Positions 57,701 to 64,000 of a stretch of 64,000 nucleotides of DNA are shown here, piece by piece. The position numbers and the translations under genes were made by a program. The notes under the pieces are model-generated. The model saw only the letters and a program-made list of their open reading frames with translations, was not told where the DNA came from and did not search any database. Positions within the stretch are counted from its first letter, which is position 1; every line of letters begins with the position of its first letter. Origin of the DNA: Burkholderia sp. SRS-46 (lineage in GTDB: Bacteria > Pseudomonadota > Gammaproteobacteria > Burkholderiales > Burkholderiaceae); the NCBI RefSeq assembly GCF_004343775.1, contig NZ_PTXL01000001.1, forward strand, positions 930,001 to 994,000. Reading direction: 5' to 3'.

Positions 57701-58631
57701 GAGCGCGCGACTCGCGAGCGAACTGGGGCGCGACGTGCCGGTGTCGCTGCTGTTCCGGCACGCGAGCGTCGACGCGCTGGCGGCCGCGCTGCAGGCGCCG
57801 CTCGCCTACCGGCCGCGCACCGCGCACGACGCGTTCGCGCCGCATCTCGCGATCCAGACGGGGCGCGACGGCGGGCCGCGGCTCATCTGCATCCATCCGG
57901 CCGACGGGCTCGCGTGGAGCTATCTGCGGCTCGCCGCCCATCTGCCGGACATCGCGGTGGACGGCCTGCAACTGTCGATCGACGACACCCGGCGCGCGGC
58001 GGATTTCGATGCGCTCGTCGCGACCTATGTGCGACGCGTGCGCGCGCTGCAGCCGGACGGCCCGTATCACCTGCTCGGCTGGTCGCTCGGCGGCGCGCTC
58101 GCGCACGCGGTGGCCGCGGCGCTCGCGCGCGACGGGCAGGCGGTCGGCCTGCTTGCGCTGATGGACAGCTATCCGGCGTCCGCGTGGGCGGCGCAGGCGC
58201 AGCCCGCGCCGGCGGATGCGCTGCGCATCCTGCTCACGGTGAACGGCGACTTCGACACCGGCGAACTGTCGGACGACGCATTGCGGCAGCGGCTGCTGCG
58301 CGCGAACAGCCCGTTCGCGGCGCTCGGCGCGGCGGGGCTCGACGCGTTCGCCGACGCGACGCTGCGGCAGATGCGGCTGTTCCGCGCGGCACGGACGCCG
58401 CGCTACGACGGCGCGCTGCTGCTGTTCAACGCCGCGCGCAAACGGCCCGGCATGCCGCTGCCCGACAGCTGGCGCGCGCATCTGGCGCCGGACGCGCTGA
58501 CGTGCTGCGCGCTCGATTGCTCGCACGACGGGATGTCCGATCCCGAACCGATGGCCGCGATCGGCGCTGCCGTCGCGGAACGGCTCGCCGCTGCAGTTTC
58601 CGGCGGCTTGATTTCAAGGAATTCGAAATGA
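54717..58631 (+). CDS. Siderophore NRPS, C-A-T-TE (EntF-like architecture)
   Basis: About 1304 residues. The condensation domain (about 5-440) has HHIALDG at 137-143. The adenylation domain (about 455-940) has [11 protein letters not shown] near 596 and Lys933 in NGKTDR. The carrier serine is Ser989 (GGKSLQAI), and the thioesterase (about 1040-1300) has GWSLGG with Ser1123. The pocket residues read D641, A642, E645, D684, I712, G714, T738, I746, I747, K933 (DAEDIGTIIK). EntF for serine has DVWHFSLVDK. Two acidic side chains suggest a basic amino acid. The start is uncertain: GTG 54702 or ATG 54717 or 54738. It should condense DHB from EntB with that residue; the stop overlaps entA. Confidence 0.92.
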   Translation: MELEDQPMRATSAQYGIWVAQQVDPDDPGYLTAETIELDGALDAAALADSVATVLDHADALHMRFEWRDDALWQHRRPPCTRLALVDFSAQADPAQAARAWMAASLSTCCDVTADPLYRTALLRLSPTRHWWYLQVHHIALDGFGYSLLQQAVATRYSARVAGAVPPALPDWRIDRVVDAEARYRANGGFDADRAFWRDHLHDVPAPLVLAPKQEIGANALRETLLLDADRVHALRAAAERLDVDWNAWLLCAIGLWLAKQGGQRDLTLGLPVMNRLGTPALGVPCMAMNIVPLRVHVDADRSPRALAADMAGRLRAMRPHLYYRYGWIRGDLGLLERNAFLFNQAVNVMPFEREVAFRGLASRTCAVSGGPVKDLNVTVAVRAGTWQVTLEANPNAYDTARLAAYARSFADWLDTFAAHAPEAPVAPLLGDLPPPSILCGTPLAGPHPDVLAGIARIARDAPTRTAIEAGDARIDYRTLLDHVDALAAALARHGATGGCRVAIAAPRAPDVIAAMLAVLRIGAVLVPLDPDGPPQRTAAMLADAAPALVITRGKYHACAGGLPTLDLDAQCAPAAVAGTYDVAPPGDQPAYLLYTSGSTGTPNGVLVGRGALAQFVASTRERYRVGPDDRVLQFAPLHFDASFEEIFVTLCNGATLVLRDDAMLDSVDAFAAEVERRGITVLDLPTAYWHVLAHALDARHAQQLRHVRLTIIGGEAALPERIRRWRARLPGQTLLNTYGPTEATIIATAACVGGPDAAWRDGEPVPIGTPRAGVEARIVDARLYPVAAGRSGELVLAGDALALGYPRNPALTSERFVTLPGTGARAYRTGDLATLRDGRLCFDGRIDHQVKISGVRIDPREIEDWLLRFPAVREAAVVALRSDAGATTLAAFVAGTDDVAVLRAQLADALPSAAIPDAWHVLDSLPRNANGKTDRNALIRLATQRRAAPDDAPQAGALERQVMRVWREVLGDIALTPASNFFDVGGKSLQAIQASARLASELGRDVPVSLLFRHASVDALAAALQAPLAYRPRTAHDAFAPHLAIQTGRDGGPRLICIHPADGLAWSYLRLAAHLPDIAVDGLQLSIDDTRRAADFDALVATYVRRVRALQPDGPYHLLGWSLGGALAHAVAAALARDGQAVGLLALMDSYPASAWAAQAQPAPADALRILLTVNGDFDTGELSDDALRQRLLRANSPFAALGAAGLDAFADATLRQMRLFRAARTPRYDGALLLFNAARKRPGMPLPDSWRAHLAPDALTCCALDCSHDGMSDPEPMAAIGAAVAERLAAAVSGGLISRNSK

Positions 58632-59425
58632 TGAATGCACAGACAGGGATGACATTTCCGGGCCAGGTCGCCGTGGTGAGCGGCGCGGCCCAGGGTATCG
58701 GCGCGGCGGTCGCGCGCGCGCTGGCCGCGCGCGGGATCGAGGTCGCCGCGTTCGATATCGACGGCGGCGCGCTGGCGCGGGTCGCGGCCGACGGCGCGGC
58801 ATCCGGTGCGCGCATCCACCCGTTCACGGTGGATGTCGCGGACGCGGCCGCCGTGCGTGACGCGGTCGATCAGGTGGAAGCGACGGTCGGTCCGATCGGC
58901 ATGCTCGCGAACGTCGCGGGCGTGCTGCGGCTCGCGGCGGCGACGTCGCTGAGCGATGCCGACTGGGCACACTGCTTCGCGGTGAATACGCACGGGGTGT
59001 TCCATCTGTCGCGCGCGGTCGCGCAACGGATGGTCGCGCGCCGCGCCGGCAGCATCGTCACGGTCGGCTCGAACGCGGCGCTCGTGCCGCGCATGCAGAT
59101 GGCCGCGTATGCGGCGTCGAAAGCGGCCGCGCACCAGTTCACCCGTTGCCTCGGGCTCGAGCTGGCGCCGCACGGGATCCGCTGCAACATCGTCGCGCCG
59201 GGCTCGACCGATACGCCGATGCAGCGCCAGTTGTGGACCGGGCCGGAGGGCCCGGCGGCGGTGATCGCCGGGTCGCTCGACGCCTATCGCACGGGCATTC
59301 CGCTCGGCCGCATTGCCGCGCCGGACGATGTCGCGGAAACGGTGCTGTTCCTGCTGTCCGACGCGGCGCGTCACGTGACGCTGCACAGTCTGTGCGTCGA
59401 CGGCGGCGCGACGCTCGGCGCGTGA
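58628..59425 (+). CDS. entA: 2,3-dihydro-2,3-dihydroxybenzoate dehydrogenase (EntA type)
   Basis: A 265-residue short-chain dehydrogenase. The NAD motif [13 protein letters not shown] is at about residue 17, NVAGV follows, and the catalytic YAASKAA is near residue 158 with Ser of GSNAA before it. It oxidises the EntB product to 2,3-dihydroxybenzoate. AAGGA precedes the start, which overlaps the NRPS stop (ATGATG). Confidence 0.93.
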   Translation: MMNAQTGMTFPGQVAVVSGAAQGIGAAVARALAARGIEVAAFDIDGGALARVAADGAASGARIHPFTVDVADAAAVRDAVDQVEATVGPIGMLANVAGVLRLAAATSLSDADWAHCFAVNTHGVFHLSRAVAQRMVARRAGSIVTVGSNAALVPRMQMAAYAASKAAAHQFTRCLGLELAPHGIRCNIVAPGSTDTPMQRQLWTGPEGPAAVIAGSLDAYRTGIPLGRIAAPDDVAETVLFLLSDAARHVTLHSLCVDGGATLGA

Positions 59426-59462
59426 CCGGAGGCCCTAGCGGATTCCCCTTTCGGAGCAATCG

Positions 59463-60569
59463 ATGAAACAGATTTCCGCCTGCGTCGGGCAGGGGGCGGC
59501 CGGCGCGTTCGCCGAGCCGCCCCGCGACGAACGATGGCGCGTCGGCATGCGGCTGCCGGCGCCGGACGCGCTGCGCCGCGACGTGCCGGCCTCGGGCGCC
59601 GCGCGCGCGACCGTGGAAGCCGGCCGGCGCGTGCTGCGCGCGATCCTCGAGCGCCGCGACACGCGCCGCATCGTGGTCGTCGGGCCGTGCTCGATCCATG
59701 ATCCCGACGCGGCGCTCGACTATGCGCGGCGGCTCGCGCGGCTCGCGCACGCGGTGCGCGACGCGTTCTGCGTGGTGATGCGCGTGTACTTCGAGAAGCC
59801 GCGCACGACGGTCGGCTGGAAAGGGCTGATCAACGATCCCGGGCTCGACGGCAGCCATCGCGTCGTGGACGGGCTGCATGCCGCGCGCCGCCTGCTGGCC
59901 GACATCAATGCGCTCGGCCTGCCGGCCGCGATCGAGGCGCTCGACGTCGTCACGCCGCATTACCTGTGCGACCTCGTGAGCTGGGCGGCGATCGGCGCCC
60001 GCACGACCGAATCGCAGGTGCATCGCGAGCTGGCGTCGGGGCTCGCGATGCCGGTCGGCTTCAAGAACGGCACCGACGGCCAGATCGACATCGCCGCGCA
60101 CGCGATGCTGGCCAGCATGCGGCCGCACACCTTCATCGGCATCGACGGCGCGGGCGGCCCCGCGCTGCTGCACAGCGACGGCAACCCGCACGCGCACCTG
60201 GTGCTGCGCGGCGGCCGGCACGGGCCGAATTACGACGCGGCGTCGGTGGCGGCCGCCGCCGATACGCTGCGCGCGCAGCGGCTGCCGCCGAACCTGCTGG
60301 TCGACTGTTCGCACGCGAACTGCGGCAAGCAGGCGGAGCGGCAGCTTGCCGTGCTGGACGACGTCGTCGGGCAGATGTGCGCCGGCAGCGACGCGATCCG
60401 CGGCGTGATGCTCGAGAGCTTTCTCGAGGCGGGCGCGCAGCCGCTCGGCGGCCCGCTGCGCTACGGCTGCTCGATCACCGATCCGTGCCTGGGCTGGGAT
60501 GCGACCGAGGACGCGCTGCTGCGCTCGCGCAGCCGATGGCTCGCGCGGGACAGCGGCCGCATCGGCTGA
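59463..60569 (+). CDS. 3-deoxy-7-phosphoheptulonate (DAHP) synthase, class I
   Basis: A 368-residue type I DAHP synthase (AroF/G/H family) with VVVGPCSIHDPDAAL, the YFEKPRTTVGWKGLINDP substrate loop, GFKNGTDG and DCSHANCGK with its metal Cys. It catalyses the first step of the shikimate pathway. A dedicated copy in a catechol cluster would raise chorismate supply when iron is low. The usual housekeeping copies lie elsewhere; whether this one is feedback-sensitive cannot be told. Confidence 0.92.
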   Translation: MKQISACVGQGAAGAFAEPPRDERWRVGMRLPAPDALRRDVPASGAARATVEAGRRVLRAILERRDTRRIVVVGPCSIHDPDAALDYARRLARLAHAVRDAFCVVMRVYFEKPRTTVGWKGLINDPGLDGSHRVVDGLHAARRLLADINALGLPAAIEALDVVTPHYLCDLVSWAAIGARTTESQVHRELASGLAMPVGFKNGTDGQIDIAAHAMLASMRPHTFIGIDGAGGPALLHSDGNPHAHLVLRGGRHGPNYDAASVAAAADTLRAQRLPPNLLVDCSHANCGKQAERQLAVLDDVVGQMCAGSDAIRGVMLESFLEAGAQPLGGPLRYGCSITDPCLGWDATEDALLRSRSRWLARDSGRIG

Positions 60570-60596
60570 CGCGCGCCTTCTTCAATCAATCACGGG

Positions 60597-61841
60597 ATGG
60601 ACATGTCGACGACTTCCGCCGAACCCCTGCAAACGCCGGCCGACGCCGGCACACGTTACCTGCCGCTGCTGCTCGCGAATCTCGCGATGGTGGCCGGCAC
60701 TTACGCATTCGTCGCGATCGCCGGCCCGCTGGCGCGCCGGATGCATCTCGGGCCGCTGCATATCGGCGCGATCATCGCGAGCGTCGGGCTCGTGTGGATC
60801 GTCGCCGCGCCGCGCTGGGGCCGCGCGGCGGACACGCGCGGCCGGCTGCCGGCGATGCGCGCCGCGATCGGCGGCTTCGTCGCCAGCTTTCTGCTGCTGG
60901 CCGGCTACGTCGGCTGGGCACTGCTGGGCAACGGGGGCGCCGTGCCGCCGATGTGGGCGAGTTTCGCCGCGCTGCTTGCGACGCGCGCGGCAATGGGCGG
61001 CTGTTACGCGGGCTTGCCGGTCGCGGCGACTGCGTGGATCGCGGACCGGACGGCCGTCGCGGGACGCGCGGCGGCGCTGGCGCGCTTCGGCGCGGCGGGC
61101 GCGGTCGGGATGGTGATCGCGCCGCCGCTCGCCGGCTGGCTCGCGGGATACGACATGACGCTCGCGCTCGCGGTGTTCGCGCTGCTGCCGCTCGCGGGCC
61201 TGCCGGGGCTGCGCCGCTTGCGCGACGACGGGCCGCGCGCCGCGCGGCGGGCGCCGGTGCGGCTGAAGCCGACCGATCCGCGGCTGCGCCTGCCGTGGTG
61301 GAGCGCGTTTGCACTGTACAGCGTCGTGATGATCGCCAACAGCGCGCTCGGCTTCTACGTAATCGACCGGCTGCAGGTCGGCGCGCGCGACGCGTCGGCG
61401 GTGGTCGGCTATGCGCTCGGCAGCGCGGGCGTCGGCCTGATCGCGATGCAGTCGCTCGTCGGGCGGCTGCGGCGGGTCGCGCCGCGGCAGTGGCTGCGAT
61501 GGGGCGCGCTCGTCGGCGGCGTCGGCTTTGTATCGACGCTGGCGGTCGAGCCCGCGCAGCCGTTGCTGATGTGCGCGAGCTATCTGGTGGCGGCCTGCGG
61601 GATGGGCGCGGCGTTTCCGGCGGTCGCGGCGCTCGCGAGCACGCGGGTCGACGCGCACGAGCAGGGCGCATGCGCGGGCGCGATGTCGGTCGCGCAGGGG
61701 CTCAGCATGGTGGTCGCGCCGCTCGTCGGCAGCGCGCTTTACGAACTGAATCCGGCGGCGCCGTTCGCGGCGATCGGGGTGGTGCTGGCGGGGGTGTTCG
61801 TCGGGACGTGGGGCAGGCGGCGGGGCGCGCAGGCGGTGTGA
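60597..61841 (+). CDS. MFS transporter, candidate siderophore exporter (EntS-like role)
   Basis: A 414-residue protein with 12 predicted transmembrane segments. The family motif is GRAADTRGRLPAMRAA after helix 2. It is the last gene of the biosynthesis operon, 28 bp after the DAHP synthase, where EntS-type exporters are found in enterobactin clusters. Export of the catecholate is therefore the likely role, but sequence alone does not set the substrate. A second ATG at 60603 is possible. A terminator follows at 61866-61890. Confidence 0.82.
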   Translation: MDMSTTSAEPLQTPADAGTRYLPLLLANLAMVAGTYAFVAIAGPLARRMHLGPLHIGAIIASVGLVWIVAAPRWGRAADTRGRLPAMRAAIGGFVASFLLLAGYVGWALLGNGGAVPPMWASFAALLATRAAMGGCYAGLPVAATAWIADRTAVAGRAAALARFGAAGAVGMVIAPPLAGWLAGYDMTLALAVFALLPLAGLPGLRRLRDDGPRAARRAPVRLKPTDPRLRLPWWSAFALYSVVMIANSALGFYVIDRLQVGARDASAVVGYALGSAGVGLIAMQSLVGRLRRVAPRQWLRWGALVGGVGFVSTLAVEPAQPLLMCASYLVAACGMGAAFPAVAALASTRVDAHEQGACAGAMSVAQGLSMVVAPLVGSALYELNPAAPFAAIGVVLAGVFVGTWGRRRGAQAV

Positions 61842-61865
61842 TGTCGCGCGTCCACGGAAAGACGA

Positions 61866-61890
61866 AAAGCCCGCTTTGGCGGGCTTTCAG
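61866..61890 (+). terminator. Terminator after the siderophore operon
   Basis: Stem AAAGCCCGC (61866-61874) and its complement (61879-61887) with a 4-nt loop lies 25 bp beyond the MFS stop. Confidence 0.75.
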
Positions 61891-61934
61891 TGCTTAGGCG
61901 GGGAGGCGTGTTGCTTCCTGGGCGCGGAAATGAA

Positions 61935-61959
61935 AAAGGCCGGCATTTAGCCGGCCTTT
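61935..61959 (-). terminator. Terminator of tRNA-Leu copy 2
   Basis: A 10-bp stem AAAGGCCGGC (61935-61944) and its complement (61950-61959), next to an A tract that reads as T on the minus strand, is 10 bp from the tRNA 3' end. Confidence 0.8.
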
Positions 61960-61969
61960 CAAAAACAGA

Positions 61970-62056
61970 TGGTGCCCAGGAGAGGACTCGAACCTCCACG
62001 GTGTTGCCACCGCTAGGACCTGAACCTAGTGCGTCTACCAATTCCGCCACCTGGGC
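61970..62056 (-). tRNA. tRNA-Leu(CAG), copy 2
   Basis: The 87-nt sequence matches tRNA-Leu copy 1 at 43023-43109 except for one base in the variable arm, where CACCG replaces CATCG and turns a G-U pair into G-C. The anticodon is CAG and CCA is encoded. It has its own promoter at 62092-62119. Both copies look functional. Confidence 0.97.
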
Positions 62057-62086
62057 ACGTTTCGCTTGTTGCTGCATCGCGAAAGA
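61970..62086. repeat. 117-bp direct repeat, right copy (tRNA-Leu and its 5' flank)
   Basis: This is the partner of the block at 43023-43139, 116 of 117 bases identical, in the same orientation. The 18.8 kb between the two copies contains only the iron/siderophore genes. Confidence 0.95.
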
Positions 62087-62091
62087 ATGCA

Positions 62092-62119
62092 ATTGTAGCG
62101 TGTCTTAAGGGACTGTCAA
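62092..62119 (-). promoter_or_regulatory. Sigma-70 promoter of tRNA-Leu copy 2
   Basis: On the minus strand TTGACA (62119-62114) and TACAAT (62097-62092) are separated by 16 bp, the same geometry as the copy 1 promoter. The hexamer environment differs, so this promoter lies just outside the repeated block. Confidence 0.85.
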
Positions 62120-62476
62120 CACAATTTCATCGGAAGCAATGAAAAAAGTGCCCTCGCCGAACGAGCCGGCGATCGTCCGCCGTTCGCCGACGTGCAGGCA
62201 GGTGGGTTGTAGGACGGGTACTAAAGCGTTGTTAATTCATATGGGACACGGAATAATTGGCTCCGTCACTTGAAAAACATCAGAAAGGTGCGGGCAACAT
62301 GGTGCCTTGGCAAACCGTGGCCGAATGCGGCGCGGTCGTGCGTCAAGGGACCCGAAACTGCCCGACCGAGGCGGGGTGGCGTGTGCGATGGAGAAAGCGG
62401 CCAGGCGCCGCAACGATTCAGCAAGCGTGCACGCGCGGCCAACTCGGGCGAATAAAACAAGAACGTGGAATACCCC
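62120..62476 (+). promoter_or_regulatory. Upstream region and long leader of the CHASE2 gene
   Basis: No gene is evident. A possible promoter TTGTTA-N17-AATAAT lies at 62229-62257, which would give a transcript leader of about 210 nt before the ATG at 62477. The leader is GC-rich with several short potential hairpins, but I could not match it to a known riboswitch class. Confidence 0.4.
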
Positions 62477-64000
62477 ATGCGTGACTGGCTCAATCGAGTC
62501 TGGAGAAGAACGACATCCGAGCGGCTTGCCGTATGGCTACTCGCGGCCGGCGTAGCATTGCTGGCGACGCTCAGCTGTACGCCGACCGCCGAGACGCTGC
62601 TGTCGCCGCTCGACCGCCTGTACTGGCATCTCGTCGCGAACGGCGTCGATCACGGCGCTCGCGACGATGTCGTCGTCATCTCGATCGACAAGAAGACGGT
62701 CGCCGAACTGGGCGGCGGCACGAGCTATGCACGGGCGTCCCATGCGCAGGTGCTCGAGCGTCTCGGCGGCGCATCGAGCGTGGTGCTCGACATGACGCTG
62801 GTCGGCCCGACGCCGGGCGACGATGCGCTCGCGGCCGCGATCGCGCGGCAAGGGCGCGTCGTGCTGCCCGCCCAGGTGTCGCCGGACGCCACGCGCACCG
62901 ATGCCGTGCTGCCGCCCGAGCCGCGCCTGGGCGACGCGGCGGCGGCCGTCGGCCAGCGCAGCGTCGTGCTCGGCAGCGATCATCTGGTACAGGGCATCGT
63001 GCCGTACGTCCGGGTGGATCATTCGGACGACGAGCTGCCCCATGTCGCGCTGCAGGCGATCCGCCTGGCAGGCGCCCAACTGCCGGCCGGCGACGTGCGC
63101 CGCCATGTGCAGGACCATGTGGCGAATCTCGGGCACGTCGAGGCCGGCTCGCTCGCGCTGCTGCTGCCGGCGCGCTTCGACCTCGAGCGCTACTCGTACG
63201 TCGACGTGCTGAAGGGGCGCATCCCCGAGTCGGCGTGGCGCGGCCGCATCGTCTTCATCGGCGACACGACGTCGGAGCTTTCCGGCGTGTACGACCTGTC
63301 GGCGTCGAAGGGCGGACGGCTGCGGCGCGTCGAGGTCGACGCGCTGGTCACGCAGGCCCTGCTCGACGACCACATCCTGCAGCGCGAGCCGGTGGCGATC
63401 CGGGTTGCCGTCAGCGTCGCGGTCGCGACGGGGATGCTGCTGATCTGCATGCTGGTGCCCGGCTGGCGCATGTACGTGTTCGCGATCGCGTGGCTGGCCG
63501 TGTTCGTCGCCGCCGAAGCGACGCTGCTCGTGCGGTGGTCGGTCTGGACGCCGCTCGGGCCGCTGCTCGCCGTGTGCGTCCTGATTTTCGCGGCCTGCGG
63601 ATGGCGGCGCGCGGGCAGCCTGCGGGCGTTCCTGCTGAACGAATACGGGCTGCTGCGCGGCCTTGCCGGCAAGCACGCGTTCACTGCCTTGCCGCACGCG
63701 GCAGGCGCCGATGCCGCGATGCCGACGACGGACGAAGTCGAGGTCGCGATGCAGCGCATTCGCGCGTGGCAGACGGCCTACGTCGACATGATCGAGACGC
63801 TGCCTTATCCGATCTTCGTCGAACAGCACGGCGCGCTGTTGATGTGCAATGCGCGTGGCCGCACCATGCTGGAGACGTTCGACGCCGACGGCGACGCGGC
63901 CGCCCGGCGCGTGTTGTCGGTGGCGCGCGACGAAGTGGCGATCGCGAAGGCGAGCGGCAAGATCCACTCGGCCGAGCTGGCGCTGAACGGGCGCACGCAG
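62477..64000 (+). CDS. CHASE2-domain membrane sensor protein, 3' end outside window
   Basis: At least 508 residues and still open at the window end. An N-terminal transmembrane helix (about 16-35; LAVWLLAAGVALLATLS) is followed by a periplasmic CHASE2 domain (about 40-300; DDVVVISIDKKTVAELGG; WRGRIVFIGDTTSEL), then three closely spaced transmembrane helices (about 310-380). A cytoplasmic PAS-like segment begins near residue 430 (IETLPYPIFVEQHGALLMCNARG). The output domain, expected to be a histidine kinase or nucleotide cyclase/GGDEF-type domain, lies beyond base 64000. An ATG at 62477 is chosen because the signal anchor follows immediately. Confidence 0.85.
   Translation, partial: MRDWLNRVWRRTTSERLAVWLLAAGVALLATLSCTPTAETLLSPLDRLYWHLVANGVDHGARDDVVVISIDKKTVAELGGGTSYARASHAQVLERLGGASSVVLDMTLVGPTPGDDALAAAIARQGRVVLPAQVSPDATRTDAVLPPEPRLGDAAAAVGQRSVVLGSDHLVQGIVPYVRVDHSDDELPHVALQAIRLAGAQLPAGDVRRHVQDHVANLGHVEAGSLALLLPARFDLERYSYVDVLKGRIPESAWRGRIVFIGDTTSELSGVYDLSASKGGRLRRVEVDALVTQALLDDHILQREPVAIRVAVSVAVATGMLLICMLVPGWRMYVFAIAWLAVFVAAEATLLVRWSVWTPLGPLLAVCVLIFAACGWRRAGSLRAFLLNEYGLLRGLAGKHAFTALPHAAGADAAMPTTDEVEVAMQRIRAWQTAYVDMIETLPYPIFVEQHGALLMCNARGRTMLETFDADGDAAARRVLSVARDEVAIAKASGKIHSAELALNGRTQ

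Noticed and set aside
54459-58526. A minus-strand open frame of 1355 codons opposite the NRPS
   Set aside because: It is an antisense shadow caused by high GC at third codon positions. Its translation is Arg/Ala-rich with no family motif, whereas the plus strand encodes a complete NRPS.
50620-61841. Calling the product enterobactin
   Set aside because: The adenylation pocket differs from the serine code and the product cannot be fixed from sequence, so only a 2,3-DHB catecholate is claimed.
62280-62476. Cyclic di-GMP (GEMM) riboswitch before the CHASE2 gene
   Set aside because: GGCAAACC appears, but the GACGCAAAGC and tetraloop-receptor parts expected around it do not.
62537-63967. A minus-strand open frame of 476 codons at the right end
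   Set aside because: It is the antisense of the CHASE2 gene, which is open on the plus strand from 62477 to the window end and has clear domains.

Overview
The window is high-GC, gene-dense proteobacterial DNA whose gene content points to Burkholderia, most likely the Burkholderia cepacia complex. The markers are an lpdA-zapE pair, a Tad/Flp pilus locus followed by a second Hfq with a long repetitive tail (Hfq2), and a PsrA-like regulator beside fadD. The species assignment is inferred from gene content; no search was run.

Layout. 1-2102: end of lpdA (E3 subunit) and zapE. 2258-8097: an orphan IS5-type N-terminal transposase half, a DUF2147 exported protein, a TpsB/ShlB outer-membrane transporter and two tandem low-complexity lipoproteins of the type usually annotated collagen-like. 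8098-8748: a 650-bp non-coding region rich in palindromes. 8749-21745: a complete tad locus on the + strand (flp, cpaA, tadE-like, cpaB, cpaC, tadZ, tadA, tadB, tadC, tadD, DUF3613, tadG-like, sigma-54-type activator). 21801-31000s: DUF2968 protein, hfq2, a small exported acidic-tailed protein, a DUF1571-like protein, fadD with a PsrA-like TetR regulator, an MFS transporter, a GNAT protein, a ParB-like protein and a SulP anion transporter (to 32150).

32157-42165 is one minus-strand sugar operon: ROK repressor, ABC ATPase (broken by clustered frameshifts), permease, binding protein, pgi, PfkB kinase, zwf and aldose 1-epimerase. It takes an imported sugar, probably fructose, through fructose-6-P and glucose-6-P toward 6-phosphogluconate. 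A perfect 12-3-12 AT-rich palindrome in front of the ROK gene is its probable operator.

43213-61841 is an iron locus: a siderophore ABC importer, an esterase, an AraC regulator and a TonB-dependent receptor, then catechol synthesis genes (entC, entE, entB, DUF2218, a C-A-T-TE NRPS, entA), a DAHP synthase and an MFS exporter candidate. The NRPS adenylation pocket carries two acidic residues, which suggests a basic amino acid rather than the serine of enterobactin. The product may therefore be a 2,3-dihydroxybenzoyl-lysine (or -arginine/-ornithine) siderophore.

The whole iron locus lies between two tRNA-Leu(CAG) genes in the same orientation. They share a 117-bp direct repeat with one mismatch, so a single recombination could remove or insert the locus and still leave one intact tRNA gene. 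The window ends inside a CHASE2-domain membrane sensor gene.
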